From: an uncultured Eubacteriales bacterium
Lineage (GTDB): Bacteria; Bacillota; Clostridia; Christensenellales; Aristaeellaceae
Length of the DNA: 64,000 nucleotides
Reading direction: 5' to 3'
Assembly (NCBI GenBank): GCA_900542445.1
Contig: UQNN01000001.1
Span: 248,001-312,000, forward strand
The notes beneath the pieces were generated by a model. The model saw nothing but the letters and a program-made list of their open reading frames with translations. It ran no database searches and was not told the origin of the DNA. A program made the translations under genes and the position numbers. Of the stretch, positions 1 through 8,766 are shown piece after piece (the stretch's first letter is position 1; every line of letters begins with the position of its first letter).

Positions 1-10
1 TCTGTCTCAT
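1..10 (-). CDS. Start of a further gene, cut by the window edge
   Basis: Only the first three codons (Met-Arg-Gln) are present. An ATG at 10-8 overlaps the TGA of the pyruvyltransferase gene in an ATGA arrangement, and a GGGAGG ribosome site lies about 8 bases upstream. This is the same coupling seen between the other genes of the operon, so the polysaccharide operon probably continues past the left edge. Nothing can be said about its function. Confidence 0.45.
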
Positions 11-1179
11 TCCCGTTTTCCTCCCGCCAAAGCCAGAACAGCCGCAATCGTCTCTTCCCGACCCGCCATATACGACGGCATGCGCGCCTTGAGCTGTTCG
101 CGCTCCGCGTCGCCGCGCCGCATCAGCGCGTCATACGCTGCAATCAGCTCCGTTTCCCCGGAAAGCTCCTGTGCGGGAATCAGGTGTCCTTCTTCCGAGC
201 CAAACAAATCGCGCGCTATACCCCGCGCCTTGACCGAATAGCCGATGACCAGCGTCGGCACAAATGTCGAATAGGCTGCAACGGATACATGTGTTCTGGC
301 CGTGACCAACCCGCAAAGCCGTTTCACATACCCTTTATACTGCATGGCGTTCAAACGATCCGACAAAATAAACACCCGCGGCTCGTCTGCAAAATGTGCT
401 TTAATTGCTGAAAGCGCGTCCATATCGTTGTCGTGCGCCCATGTAACATGCGGAATCAGCGCAACGGCACGATCGCTCGTTCTTAGAATGTGCCGAACCA
501 GCGACACAAACGCATTCAGCGCCGCCTCCTTATCTTTGGCGTGGCTGAGCACCAGCGGACTGACATTCAGACCGACAGTCTGTTTTTCCTTCCATCCCGT
601 CGGAAGCGGCAGTTCTTCGGCGGCCATTGTAAACGCCGGATCGCACCACATGCGCACGTTCATGCCTGCGTCACGCATGGCCTGCGCCGTGATGGATTCG
701 CGCGCGACAACCAGATCATACGCTTTCAAATCGTTCAGGCACTCGCCTTCCAAACGTTCGGGGTTCACCGAACACCCCCAAAGCACAAGCGGTTTACCCG
801 CCCTGCGCAATCTGCCGTTGATGACCCGGATATGTTCCTGCGGCGCATAGCAATATGTATCGCCGCCGACGGAAAGGCACACGTCCGCCCGCCTGCCCTC
901 ACGGATGACGGGCAGATACTTGCGCGCCACTTCATGTTCACGCGGCATGCCCAGCCGAAAACCAATCGAATTCACCAGGCGGCTCACACTGTACGGCGAA
1001 ATCTGTTCGTCCAGCAGCCTGGCGACATCCGGCAGATTCAGCTTTCGATCCAGTTCAGCCTGTCCGCTCGTGACACTCACGTGCGCGCCCGCCTGTGCAA
1101 ACAGCGCGGATGTGGAACGCACAATCGCCTCGCAGCCGCGGTTTTCGCATCCGGAATGATTATAAAGCAATACGTTCAT
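7..1179 (-). CDS. Polysaccharide pyruvyl transferase family protein
   Basis: This is a WcaK/CsaB-like protein of about 390 residues. The family transfers pyruvyl groups from phosphoenolpyruvate to sugars of cell-surface polymers. Visible signs are the N-terminal Rossmann-like start MNVLLYNHSG, the glycine-rich SVGGDTY segment, WGCSVNP, and the C-terminal ARTHVSVAAYS/VIGYS region typical of the family. I chose ATG 1179 over an in-frame start 24 codons upstream because it overlaps the TGA of the preceding glycosyltransferase gene (ATGA) and the conserved fold begins there. It is the last complete member of a five-gene minus-strand operon whose other members are GT2 enzymes, which suggests that it decorates the same polymer. 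The acceptor sugar is unknown. Confidence 0.8.
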   Translation of the reverse strand: MNVLLYNHSGCENRGCEAIVRSTSALFAQAGAHVSVTSGQAELDRKLNLPDVARLLDEQISPYSVSRLVNSIGFRLGMPREHEVARKYLPVIREGRRADVCLSVGGDTYCYAPQEHIRVINGRLRRAGKPLVLWGCSVNPERLEGECLNDLKAYDLVVARESITAQAMRDAGMNVRMWCDPAFTMAAEELPLPTGWKEKQTVGLNVSPLVLSHAKDKEAALNAFVSLVRHILRTSDRAVALIPHVTWAHDNDMDALSAIKAHFADEPRVFILSDRLNAMQYKGYVKRLCGLVTARTHVSVAAYSTFVPTLVIGYSVKARGIARDLFGSEEGHLIPAQELSGETELIAAYDALMRRGDAEREQLKARMPSYMAGREETIAAVLALAGGKRE

Positions 1180-2159
1180 CGCCGAATCCCCCATTTTCTG
1201 CCCGTCAGCTTTTCGCGAATGCGCAGCAGGATGTATATCTGCGGAAAACACCCTTTAACCACCGCTCGATAAATGCGCAAATCCCATTGAGGAACGCGGT
1301 CTTCCTGCACGCCGTCAAGCACAAGCGGCCGAATATATGCGTTAAAGCGTTTCATGCAGGCCATTATGCCGGTCTCTTTTTCATCCACCCACACGCAGCT
1401 TTGCAAAAAGTCGCGGAAATACAGCTCTTTCACACCTTCGCGAAGCAGAATCGCGCTCATGCTTTGCAGCATGGGCTGGTGTGCCTGGCTGTAAAGCCCC
1501 ATATTCGCCATCGCCGAGCTGCTGTGTACGCGGTAAACATAGGTGTGATCGGAAATATGCGCGATGTTTTTGGCACGCAGATACAGCTGCAAATTCAGCA
1601 GCGCATCCTCGCCGATATGCACGCTCTCATCGAGCCTCAGCCCGTCTTCAAACAATTCGCGCACGTAGAGCTTATTCCACAGGTTGTTATAAATGCGGTG
1701 CATGTGGATGATCTCCCGAACGATTTCCGACGGCTGCGGCACGACCGGCTCGATTTCCACCGGCACACGGCAGCCCCTTTCCACATCAAAGAGCGTGTGG
1801 TTGGCCGAGGTGATTTGTGCGCCGCTTTTCACTGCCGCCTGATACAGAATCGACAGCGCATTCTCCTCCAGCACATCATCAGCATCCATGAACGCAATAT
1901 ACCGCCCCGTTGCCATCGAAATGCCCCGATTGCGCGCGGCGGAAACGCCTTCGTTGCGCACATGCACCACCCTGGCGCGGCTTTCCGCACGAGCAAACGC
2001 ATCCAGAATCGCGCCGGTCGAGTCCGTCGAGCCGTCGTCGATGAAGATCATTTCGATATTCGGCACGCGCTGAGCTTTCAGACTCTCCAAACAGATATTT
2101 AAATAGCGATTGGCATTGTAGCACGGCACAATGACGCTGATATCGCAAGCCTCGGACAC
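1176..2159 (-). CDS. Glycosyltransferase family 2 protein
   Basis: This is a GT-A fold glycosyltransferase of about 327 residues. It opens with ISVIVPCYN, has the nucleotide-binding IDDGSTDST at about residue 40, NEGVSAARNRG, and the metal-binding DADD near residue 95. It probably adds a sugar from a nucleotide donor during assembly of an exopolysaccharide or teichoic-acid-like polymer on the cytoplasmic face of the membrane. The reading frame opens with TTG at 2165, but a GGGAGG ribosome site lies directly against that codon. The GTG at 2159 has proper spacing and is preferred. Its stop overlaps the next gene's start by four bases. Donor and acceptor are not predictable. Confidence 0.85.
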   Translation of the reverse strand: MSEACDISVIVPCYNANRYLNICLESLKAQRVPNIEMIFIDDGSTDSTGAILDAFARAESRARVVHVRNEGVSAARNRGISMATGRYIAFMDADDVLEENALSILYQAAVKSGAQITSANHTLFDVERGCRVPVEIEPVVPQPSEIVREIIHMHRIYNNLWNKLYVRELFEDGLRLDESVHIGEDALLNLQLYLRAKNIAHISDHTYVYRVHSSSAMANMGLYSQAHQPMLQSMSAILLREGVKELYFRDFLQSCVWVDEKETGIMACMKRFNAYIRPLVLDGVQEDRVPQWDLRIYRAVVKGCFPQIYILLRIREKLTGRKWGIRR

Positions 2160-2174
2160 AAGCAATCCCTCCCG

Positions 2175-3095
2175 TTACGGCAGAAAATAAGATAAGCACG
2201 GACAGACCTTCAGCGCAGCGTAATACGCCCTCTGCCGAGCGCACAGCGCAGAAAATTGAACGCCTTCCGTCACGCGGGAAACAATGTCCCGATTAAACGC
2301 AAACGCCGCCTTCCGGCGTCCCCGATCCTTGCGAAGGGTGCGCAGATAAATGTCGATGTGCGCGCGAAACAGCGCCGTTTGCAGGCCGTTTTTACGGATA
2401 AACGCCGTGATGCCCTGAAGCATGGGCTTGGCGCTTTCATACACATGCGCATCGGCGCGCGTCATCGCGGAATCGCCGCCTAAATCATAGCCATAAACCG
2501 AACGCTCCGTCATGCGCCATGCGTGCGCGGCATAAAACGCGTCGAGATTAAACAACACATCTTCGCCAACCTTCACGCCGGGCGGCACACAGAGCCCTTT
2601 TTCCCGAATCTTTGAAGCGCGATAAAGTTTGGCGCACATGGAATTGAGCGTGCTGTCGGTGCGGACAAGGCTCTCCAGCACCGTCTGCCGGTCGCCGTCG
2701 GCGCAGGCCAACACTTCTTCGCGTCCGCCCTCGTCCGTATGCCGAATGGTATATGCGCCGCAGAGGATATCCGCCGCGCCGTCGTCCAGTGCAAGCAACG
2801 TTTGCAGCGCATCGGGCGGCAGAACGTCGTCTGCGTCCACAAAGGCCAGCCATTCGCCCCCCGCCGCCGCCATGCCGATATTCCGCGCCCGCGATACGCC
2901 GCCGTTGGCCTGATGAATTGCCCGAATCCGCGCATCATTCTGCGCCAGCCCATCCAGCGCCGCGCCCGTTCCATCTGTCGAACCGTCGTCTACGGCAATC
3001 AATTCCCAATCGGAAACGGTCTGCGCCTGCACGCACCGCACTGTCCGCGCAAGGGATGTTTCACAGTTATAGCACGGCATGACAATCGATATCAT
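2175..3095 (-). CDS. Glycosyltransferase family 2 protein
   Basis: This is the second GT2 paralogue of the operon, about 306 residues. ISIVMPCYN starts at residue 2, followed by VDDGSTDGTG, NGGVSRARNIG and VDADD. ATG 3095 is chosen because it overlaps the TGA of the gene upstream (ATGA), has a GGGAG ribosome site, and places the family motif at the N-terminus. The longer in-frame extension of 41 codons lies inside the upstream gene and has no family similarity. The C-terminal third is basic and carries no transmembrane segment by eye, so this is probably a soluble, membrane-associated enzyme. A 15-base gap separates it from the next gene. Confidence 0.85.
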   Translation of the reverse strand: MISIVMPCYNCETSLARTVRCVQAQTVSDWELIAVDDGSTDGTGAALDGLAQNDARIRAIHQANGGVSRARNIGMAAAGGEWLAFVDADDVLPPDALQTLLALDDGAADILCGAYTIRHTDEGGREEVLACADGDRQTVLESLVRTDSTLNSMCAKLYRASKIREKGLCVPPGVKVGEDVLFNLDAFYAAHAWRMTERSVYGYDLGGDSAMTRADAHVYESAKPMLQGITAFIRKNGLQTALFRAHIDIYLRTLRKDRGRRKAAFAFNRDIVSRVTEGVQFSALCARQRAYYAALKVCPCLSYFLP

Positions 3096-4114
3096 TGCGG
3101 TTTCTCCCTTTCCGCGCGCAAAGCAAACGCCGCTTCGCCGCATTTTCGTTTCATCATCTGTACGACGGCAATCAACGGATACGCCGTCGGATATCGCCCT
3201 CTCCTGCAAAGCGCCCATACGACGCGGCCATACGGCGTCATTTTTGCGCGAGTCAGCCCGTCAAGCGCCAGATATGGTTTCACTTTGGTATTAAATTCGC
3301 GCACAACGCCCCCGATTCCGCCATCCTTATACAGCCGAAGGGCAAAGCTGTTCAGCAGCGGCGCATAATACCGCTCCAACTCGCCGCGCCGCGCCAGCAT
3401 ATTCCGCATGGCCACAAGCCACGGCAGATGCGCCTCCCATTCGCTGTTCCGGCGGCTGCCCGTCGCCGAAGCCGAATGAATACGGTATCGATACGCGATG
3501 TGATGCACATAAGCGATATTTCGTGCGCAAAGCACCGTTTCCAGATTAAACAGTGCATCCTCCGCCATCTTCACGCCGGAAACAAGCCGAATATGTTCCC
3601 GCTCAATCAGCGCCCGCCGAATCAGCTTGCCGCACATGATGTTGAGCACACAGTCGCCCTCGATCAGTCGGAGTACCGCCGCGTTTTTTTTCTGTTCTCC
3701 GTTTTGGCGATACCAGCGTGTTTCCGGCCAAACGCGCCGCGCATGCCCCCGCTCGTCAAACGTCTCATGAGGGCAGACGACCATGTCCACGTCTTCTGCC
3801 GCACCAGAAAGCAGGGTTTCGAGCGCATCGGGCGGCAATATATCGTCGCCATCCACAAACGTGATCCATTCGCCCCGCGCATGTAAAAGGCCGAGATTGC
3901 GCGCCGCGCTGACCCCCTGATTCTCCTGCGCAAACACTCGAATGCGGTCGTCCCACCCGGCACAGCGCCGTGCAATAGCCAGCGAACCGTCCAAAGAACC
4001 GTCGTCAATGAAAATCACTTCAAAATCGCGCATACTCTGAGCAAAAAGCGATTCAAAGCATGCGTTCAAATACCTTTCCGCATTATAGCACGGCAGGATC
4101 ACGCTGATTTTCAC
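3092..4114 (-). CDS. Glycosyltransferase family 2 protein
   Basis: This is the third GT2 paralogue, about 340 residues. It has ISVILPCYN at the N-terminus, IDDGSLDGS, NQGVSAARNLG and VDGDD in place of the more usual D-A-D-D. The GTG start at 4114 forms a GTGA overlap with the upstream stop and is preceded by GGGAGG at 7-base spacing. An ATG 20 codons further upstream gives a low-complexity Ala/Gly/Arg leader and is rejected. Its sequence is close to the flanking GT2 genes, which suggests local duplication followed by divergence of sugar specificity. Confidence 0.85.
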   Translation of the reverse strand: MKISVILPCYNAERYLNACFESLFAQSMRDFEVIFIDDGSLDGSLAIARRCAGWDDRIRVFAQENQGVSAARNLGLLHARGEWITFVDGDDILPPDALETLLSGAAEDVDMVVCPHETFDERGHARRVWPETRWYRQNGEQKKNAAVLRLIEGDCVLNIMCGKLIRRALIEREHIRLVSGVKMAEDALFNLETVLCARNIAYVHHIAYRYRIHSASATGSRRNSEWEAHLPWLVAMRNMLARRGELERYYAPLLNSFALRLYKDGGIGGVVREFNTKVKPYLALDGLTRAKMTPYGRVVWALCRRGRYPTAYPLIAVVQMMKRKCGEAAFALRAEREKPQ

Positions 4115-5154
4115 GCCTGTTCCTCCCGTCCCTGCACAAGCGCCGCCGCGCCGCGCACATCGCCGCGCAGCCATCGGGCGGCAAACATCCGCGCGCGCAC
4201 CTGTGTGCGAATGCCTTTGCCCGTCTTGAGGGTATACATCGCCAATGGCTTTACGCCAAGCAGGGCATGCAGCAGGCCTCGAAGCGTCGCATTCTGTCCC
4301 ATCTGCGTCATCGCGGCATAGACATCCTCAAGGCTGGGATCGAGTCGAATGCCTTTGCAGATCAGCTTATCGTAGCAAAGCACGGGCAGAACGTCGGCAA
4401 GCTCTTTATCCCGTCCGCACGCCTTCACATAGTCGGTCAGCCGCACGCTCAAAGTGATGAGTCGGCGGCAGAGGTTGGGCTTGATCATGCCCATCAGCGA
4501 ATCGCCGCGCTGCAAATAATTGACATACGGTTTGGTGAGCGCCGCCAGCGTATGCACATGCATTAGATACATGGCCGAAAACAGCGTATCTTCCGCAAAA
4601 ATTTCGTCGTTCGGCGCATAGCGCAGATGATTTTGCTCAATGATATCCCGCCGATACAGGCGGCACCACGCCTCCTGCCCGTGCACATAGGGCATCCAGT
4701 AGCGATAAAAATAATTCGCCAGGCCCATTTGATCGATGTCGAGCGTCTCGTCTTTCATCGGCAGACACGCATTCTGCACGCCGTCCTCCGTCACAAGGCG
4801 GTAATTATAGATCACCAGCTGAGCGCCCGTCCGCTGCGCCGCGGCCACGGCGTCGGCCAGCATCGTCGGCTCGACGGTGTCGTCTGAATCGACAAACGCG
4901 ATATATTCGCCTCGCGCGATATCCAGCCCGGCGTTGCGCGCTGAGGACAGGCCTCCGTTTTCCTTGTGAATGCAGCGAATGCGCGCGTCCATGGCCGCAT
5001 ACCGCGTCATGATCCGCGGGCAGTCATCCCTTGTGCCGTCATCCACCAGAATGAGTTCAAAATCCGTGAAGGTCTGTGCCAAAATACTGTCCAGGCATTT
5101 CGCCAGATACGCCTCCACCTGATACACCGGTACAATTACACTGACGCGGCACAT
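4111..5154 (-). CDS. Glycosyltransferase family 2 protein, first gene of the operon
   Basis: This is the fourth GT2 enzyme, about 347 residues: VSVIVPVYQVEAYL, LVDDGTRDDCP, NGGLSSARNAG, VDSDDTVEP. ATG 5154 has a GGAGG site eight bases upstream. A second in-frame ATG five codons earlier overlaps that site and is less likely. It differs from its three neighbours in the acceptor half, where it has a longer aromatic segment around residues 150-190. It is the promoter-proximal gene of the visible operon, with a possible promoter about 40 bases upstream. Confidence 0.85.
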   Translation of the reverse strand: MCRVSVIVPVYQVEAYLAKCLDSILAQTFTDFELILVDDGTRDDCPRIMTRYAAMDARIRCIHKENGGLSSARNAGLDIARGEYIAFVDSDDTVEPTMLADAVAAAQRTGAQLVIYNYRLVTEDGVQNACLPMKDETLDIDQMGLANYFYRYWMPYVHGQEAWCRLYRRDIIEQNHLRYAPNDEIFAEDTLFSAMYLMHVHTLAALTKPYVNYLQRGDSLMGMIKPNLCRRLITLSVRLTDYVKACGRDKELADVLPVLCYDKLICKGIRLDPSLEDVYAAMTQMGQNATLRGLLHALLGVKPLAMYTLKTGKGIRTQVRARMFAARWLRGDVRGAAALVQGREEQA

Positions 5155-5189
5155 GCTTTCTTCCTCCACCCAAAAATGTTTATACGGTC

Positions 5190-5218
5190 ATTATACCATA
5201 AAAGCCATGGGGTTGCTA
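5190..5218 (-). promoter_or_regulatory. Possible promoter of the glycosyltransferase operon
   Basis: A TATAAT -10 hexamer lies at 5190-5195 on the minus strand, about 35 bases before the first glycosyltransferase gene. The -35 region is poor, so this is only a moderate candidate. It is the only promoter-like element between the terminator at 5247-5285 and the gene. Confidence 0.4.
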
Positions 5219-5246
5219 TCCCCAAATGAGCGTGCAGCGCGCATGG

Positions 5247-5285
5247 AAAAAGCCGTTCCCTCCCTTTTGGAAAGAAACGGCTTTT
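5247..5285 (-). terminator. Intrinsic terminator of the secreted-protein gene
   Basis: AAAAAGCCGTT at 5247-5257 pairs with AACGGCTTTT at 5276-5285. The minus-strand transcript leaves the stem into a run of T residues, 12 bases after the stop of the gene at 5297. The stem has A and T tracts on both sides. Confidence 0.8.
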
Positions 5286-5296
5286 CCCCTTTATTT

Positions 5297-5806
5297 TCAG
5301 CCTACGTCCTGGGCAGACGCGCCGCCGAGCACATCCATTGAATCGACCATGTGCTGCACCGCGTCGTCAATCTGATCCGTGCCCAGCCTCTGCGGATAAA
5401 CCGCCTGATACACCAGCGCACAGTGATCCGCTGAAACGAGCACCAGCGCCACGCGAAGCGCCTCGTCGTCTTCCGGCGCAACGTTCATCAAAACGCTCTG
5501 CGCCGCGCAGCCGCCGACAGTTTTCAAATCCAGCGCCTGCACGTTCGTCGCGCCCGGCCAGTCGCCCGCCACAAGCCCGTCGATCGTCACATCCGACTGC
5601 ATATAGCGCAGCAGCTGCACGTATGCGCCGCCGCTGAGTTGATAGGTCTGAATGAAATCGCCGTCGTCAAAGGCGACGTTTTCCACCATCTGCGCGTCTT
5701 CCGGCAACTGCACAAGCAGCACCGGCGCGTCTTCCTGATCCGCAAAGGCCGCGCCAGCCAGCAGCAGCGCCAGCGTCAGCAACCCGACAATCCATATCTT
5801 TTTCAT
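5297..5806 (-). CDS. Small secreted protein of unknown function
   Basis: This 169-residue protein has a clear Sec signal peptide: MKKIW, a hydrophobic core of Leu and Ala, and an AFA-like cleavage site near residue 22. The mature part is acidic and rich in Val, Gln and Asp, with two cysteines around a GGCAAQS segment and one near SADHCAL. I do not recognise a family. ATG 5806 is chosen because GGAGG lies about 8 bases upstream and the signal peptide begins there. It has its own consensus promoter and its own terminator, so it is transcribed as a single gene. Confidence 0.75.
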   Translation of the reverse strand: MKKIWIVGLLTLALLLAGAAFADQEDAPVLLVQLPEDAQMVENVAFDDGDFIQTYQLSGGAYVQLLRYMQSDVTIDGLVAGDWPGATNVQALDLKTVGGCAAQSVLMNVAPEDDEALRVALVLVSADHCALVYQAVYPQRLGTDQIDDAVQHMVDSMDVLGGASAQDVG

Positions 5807-5842
5807 GATACCCTCCTTGCCCGCGCACGGGATTCGCGCCAT

Positions 5843-5871
5843 ATTATAGCATGAAGCCCGCCGTTCGTCAA
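5843..5871 (-). promoter_or_regulatory. Sigma-A promoter of the secreted-protein gene
   Basis: The -35 box TTGACG is at 5866-5871 and the -10 box TATAAT at 5843-5848, separated by 17 bases on the minus strand and directing transcription into the gene starting at 5806. This is a strong, near-consensus match. Confidence 0.8.
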
Positions 5872-5935
5872 ACCGCTTTTCTTTTCCGGCCGTCCGTGTT
5901 ATAATTCGTTTACCACCTCACAGGGAGTGTCTTTG

Positions 5936-6967
5936 ATGAAGCATATTCTGCTGATTGCAACCGGCGGCACCATCGCCAGCCGTCCAACGGAAAACGGCCT
6001 GGTGCCGCAGCTTTTAGCCGACGATATTCTGCGCGGTGTGCCCGCGCTCGGTTCGCTCTGCCGCATTGACGCGGTGCAGCCGATGAATATTGATTCCACC
6101 AACATGTCGCCGGACTGCTGGCTGGCGCTGGCCGAATGTCTGCGGGATCATTACGACCGATACGACGGTTTTGTTATCACCCACGGCACGGATACGATGG
6201 CCTACACGGCCTGCGCGCTTTCCTATCTGGTTCAGCACAGCGGCAAACCCATCGTGCTCACCGGCGCGCAGAAATCCATCTATGTGCAGGATACCGATGC
6301 GCGGCGCAACCTCTACGACGCGTTTGTCGCCGCGCAGGATGACTGCCTTGCCGGCGTTTACATCGTTTTTGACGGGCGCGTCATTCTCGGCATGCGCGCC
6401 CGCAAAACCCGCACCAAATCGATGAACGCGTTTTCCAGCATCGATTATCCCGATGTGGCGTTGATCCGCGACGGACGCATTCTGCATTATATTCTTCAAG
6501 GAAAGCCGCCGATGCCGCCCGTGTTCCACGATAAGCTGGACGCCAATGTATTTGTGTTGCGCCTGATTCCGGGCATGAACCCCGATGTTCTGCGTCCGCT
6601 GGCCAATCGGTTTGACGCGCTGGTCATCGAGAGCTTCGGCGTGGGCGGTCTGCCCTGTTATGAGCAGGCAGATTTTCTCTCCGCCGCTTCCGCATGGAGC
6701 AGCGCGGGCAAACCCATCGTCATCACCACGCAGGTGCCGCACGAGGGCAGCGATTTGGCCGTCTATCAGGTCGGCGCGCGTGTCGCCGCTCAGCCCGGCA
6801 TTTTGCAGGCCTACACAATGACCGCCGAAGCCGTCGTCACCAAGCTGATGTGGATTTTGCCGCAGACGCACGATCTCGCGCAAATCAAGCGGCTGTTTTA
6901 TACGCCGATTGCTTGCGATTTGCTGCTCTTTGAAGAACACGGTCAGCATACAGACGAATCAAATTGA
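5936..6967 (+). CDS. ansA: Type I (cytoplasmic) L-asparaginase
   Basis: This is a 343-residue enzyme hydrolysing L-asparagine to aspartate and ammonia. The catalytic threonine lies in ATGGTIAS at about residue 12. The second active-site triad is THGTDTM (Thr85, Asp86) with the lysine of TGAQKS near residue 113. No signal peptide is present, so it is the cytoplasmic form. ATG 5936 follows AGGGAG at eight bases. A GTG three codons upstream overlaps that ribosome site and is rejected. The gene stands alone, diverging from the secreted-protein gene and converging with a PanE-like gene. A possible -10 TATAAT is at 5900-5905 without a good -35. Confidence 0.92.
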   Translation: MKHILLIATGGTIASRPTENGLVPQLLADDILRGVPALGSLCRIDAVQPMNIDSTNMSPDCWLALAECLRDHYDRYDGFVITHGTDTMAYTACALSYLVQHSGKPIVLTGAQKSIYVQDTDARRNLYDAFVAAQDDCLAGVYIVFDGRVILGMRARKTRTKSMNAFSSIDYPDVALIRDGRILHYILQGKPPMPPVFHDKLDANVFVLRLIPGMNPDVLRPLANRFDALVIESFGVGGLPCYEQADFLSAASAWSSAGKPIVITTQVPHEGSDLAVYQVGARVAAQPGILQAYTMTAEAVVTKLMWILPQTHDLAQIKRLFYTPIACDLLLFEEHGQHTDESN

Positions 6968-6985
6968 CAATTTCTTCCCGATTTC

Positions 6986-7022
6986 AAAAAAAAGACGGAT
7001 TTTCCGCCGTTTTTCTTTTTTT
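6986..7022. terminator. Convergent terminator-like hairpin
   Basis: An A-rich arm with GACGG pairs imperfectly with CCGCCG and a T-rich run between two converging genes. It could end transcription from both sides. It overlaps the last bases of the minus-strand gene. The stem contains mismatches, so this is a moderate call. Confidence 0.5.
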
Positions 7023-7923
7023 AATATGCCGCTTCCATTTTCTTCACGGTATCATAAAGCCAGCGGTTGACGGGCACATCCAGCCCAAAGCGCGCCGCGC
7101 GGCGGATAATCGTGCCCGCGAACAGCTCCACTTCGCTCTTTCTGTGCGCTTCGCCGTCCTGCCGCATGCTGGGCTTGCCCGCAGGCGAGAGCGAATCCGC
7201 CAGTTTCACCCAATCGTCAAACTCCTCGTCGCTGATGGGATAGCCCTCCATCGCCGCCAACTTCTGTACTTCGCGCATCGCGGCAATCATGATGTCGCGC
7301 GGCTTGCCCGACTGCTGCACCGTACCGTAATCGCCCTCAAAAACCATCACAGTCTGGTTGAGACCGACATTGAGCATCAGTTTGCCCCACTGGCGTCGCA
7401 CCATGTCGCCGACCGGCTTCGCCGTCACGCCATGCGCATTCAAAAAATCCGCAACGGCCTGCACGCGCGGCGTAATTTCGCCCGGCAGTTTTTCGCCCAG
7501 CACAATCATGCCCGCATGCGCATAAGTCAGCGCATTGCCCACCTTCACCGCGTCCATGCCCTGAGCCGTGCAATACAAAATGTTGGTCTCGCCAAAGCGT
7601 TCCGCGAGAATCTCTTCGCTGCTTACGCCGTTGAGCACAGACAAAACCAGCGTATTTTCGCCAATAAAGCCCGCGGCGGTTTCCATCGCGCCGCGCAGGC
7701 CGCCCTCTTTGGTCGCAAAGATCATCAAATCGACGGGTTCCGCTTCTTCGGGCGTCACGTATCGAAACGCCACGGGCGCGCCATTGCAGGTAACGCCCTG
7801 TTTTTGATACTTTTCCGCACGGGTCTTATCCGCAAGAATGCGCACATCCGCGCCGTTTGCCATCAGCCTTTGGCCAAACAGTACGCCGAGCGCGCCAAGG
7901 CCGATCATTCCAACCGTCTGCAT
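7021..7923 (-). CDS. Ketopantoate reductase family (PanE/ApbA-like) protein
   Basis: This is an NADPH-dependent reductase of 300 residues. A Rossmann nucleotide site GLGALG lies at residues 8-13, followed by FATKEGGL, SVLNGVSSEE, the family lysine region RRQWGKLMLNVGLNQ near residue 180, and a C-terminal helical domain with the SMRQDGEAHRKSEVE signature. The family reduces 2-dehydropantoate to pantoate for CoA synthesis, but paralogues reduce other 2-keto acids. CoaX and a likely pantothenate importer lie 6-8 kb away, not adjacent. The gene follows the endonuclease IV gene by three bases, in one operon with the protease. An AAAGGGG ribosome site is present. Confidence 0.8.
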   Translation of the reverse strand: MQTVGMIGLGALGVLFGQRLMANGADVRILADKTRAEKYQKQGVTCNGAPVAFRYVTPEEAEPVDLMIFATKEGGLRGAMETAAGFIGENTLVLSVLNGVSSEEILAERFGETNILYCTAQGMDAVKVGNALTYAHAGMIVLGEKLPGEITPRVQAVADFLNAHGVTAKPVGDMVRRQWGKLMLNVGLNQTVMVFEGDYGTVQQSGKPRDIMIAAMREVQKLAAMEGYPISDEEFDDWVKLADSLSPAGKPSMRQDGEAHRKSEVELFAGTIIRRAARFGLDVPVNRWLYDTVKKMEAAY

Positions 7924-7926
7924 TTT

Positions 7927-8766
7927 TCATTCCCCTTTGTATAACCCGCGCAGAAGCGCAACCTCCCGCGCATATCCGTCCAGTTCATTGGGCGTTTCCA
8001 GATAAAAAGGAAGCCCCTGCAATGCAGGGTGATTGATGATGGCCGCTATGGCCTCCGTGCCAAGGCTCCCCTTTCCAATCCGTTCATGGCGATCCTTGTG
8101 ACTGCCCATCGGGTTTTTGCTGTCGTTGAGATGAATCGCCTTCAAGCGCGCAAGGCCAAGCACGCGGTCAAATTCGCAGAGCACGTCATCAAGCCGCCCG
8201 ACCACGTCATAGCCTGCGTCGTACACATGGCAGGTATCCAGACACACGCCGAGTTTGTCGCCGTCGCGCGCAGTATCGATAATCTGACGAAGCTCTTCAA
8301 AGCTGCGCCCGACCTCGCTGCCCTTGCCCGCCATCGTTTCCAGCAGAATCGGCGTAGTTACCTCATCCGTCATCACCGCGTCGAGCAGATCCGCAATATA
8401 GCGCACGCCGACTTCGACACCTTGTTTCACATGGCTGCCCGGATGAAAATTCAACATGGCCGTCGGGATATACGCAAGGCGCTGCAAATCCTCCCGCATG
8501 GTGCGAACAGCAAACTCACGGATGGACGCATCCGCCGCGCATGCGTTCAGCGTATAGGGCGCATGAGCGAGAATCGGCGCAAAGCGATGCTCCGCAAGAA
8601 AGGCGTTCAGCGCGTCCGCATCCTGCCGATCAAAAGGCTTGACACTGCCGCCGCGCGGATTGCGCGTGAAAAACTGGAATGTGTCCGCGCCGATGGAAAG
8701 CGCCTGCTCGCCCATCGCGCGGTATCCCTTTGAACAGGACAGGTGGCATCCGATATGCAGCATCAT
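7927..8766 (-). CDS. nfo: Endonuclease IV (AP endonuclease)
   Basis: This 279-residue TIM-barrel enzyme incises DNA at abasic sites in base-excision repair, using three metal ions. Metal-binding motifs are visible in order: NFHPGSH, LETMAGKGSE, CLDTCHVYDAGYD, and the HLNDSKNPMGSHKDRH/HERIGKGSLG block. The start is either ATG 8766, which forms an ATGA overlap with the protease stop, or the adjacent ATG 8763, whose spacing to GGAGG is better. They differ by one residue. It is co-transcribed with the upstream protease, which may be accidental rather than functional. Confidence 0.93.
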   Translation of the reverse strand: MMLHIGCHLSCSKGYRAMGEQALSIGADTFQFFTRNPRGGSVKPFDRQDADALNAFLAEHRFAPILAHAPYTLNACAADASIREFAVRTMREDLQRLAYIPTAMLNFHPGSHVKQGVEVGVRYIADLLDAVMTDEVTTPILLETMAGKGSEVGRSFEELRQIIDTARDGDKLGVCLDTCHVYDAGYDVVGRLDDVLCEFDRVLGLARLKAIHLNDSKNPMGSHKDRHERIGKGSLGTEAIAAIINHPALQGLPFYLETPNELDGYAREVALLRGLYKGE

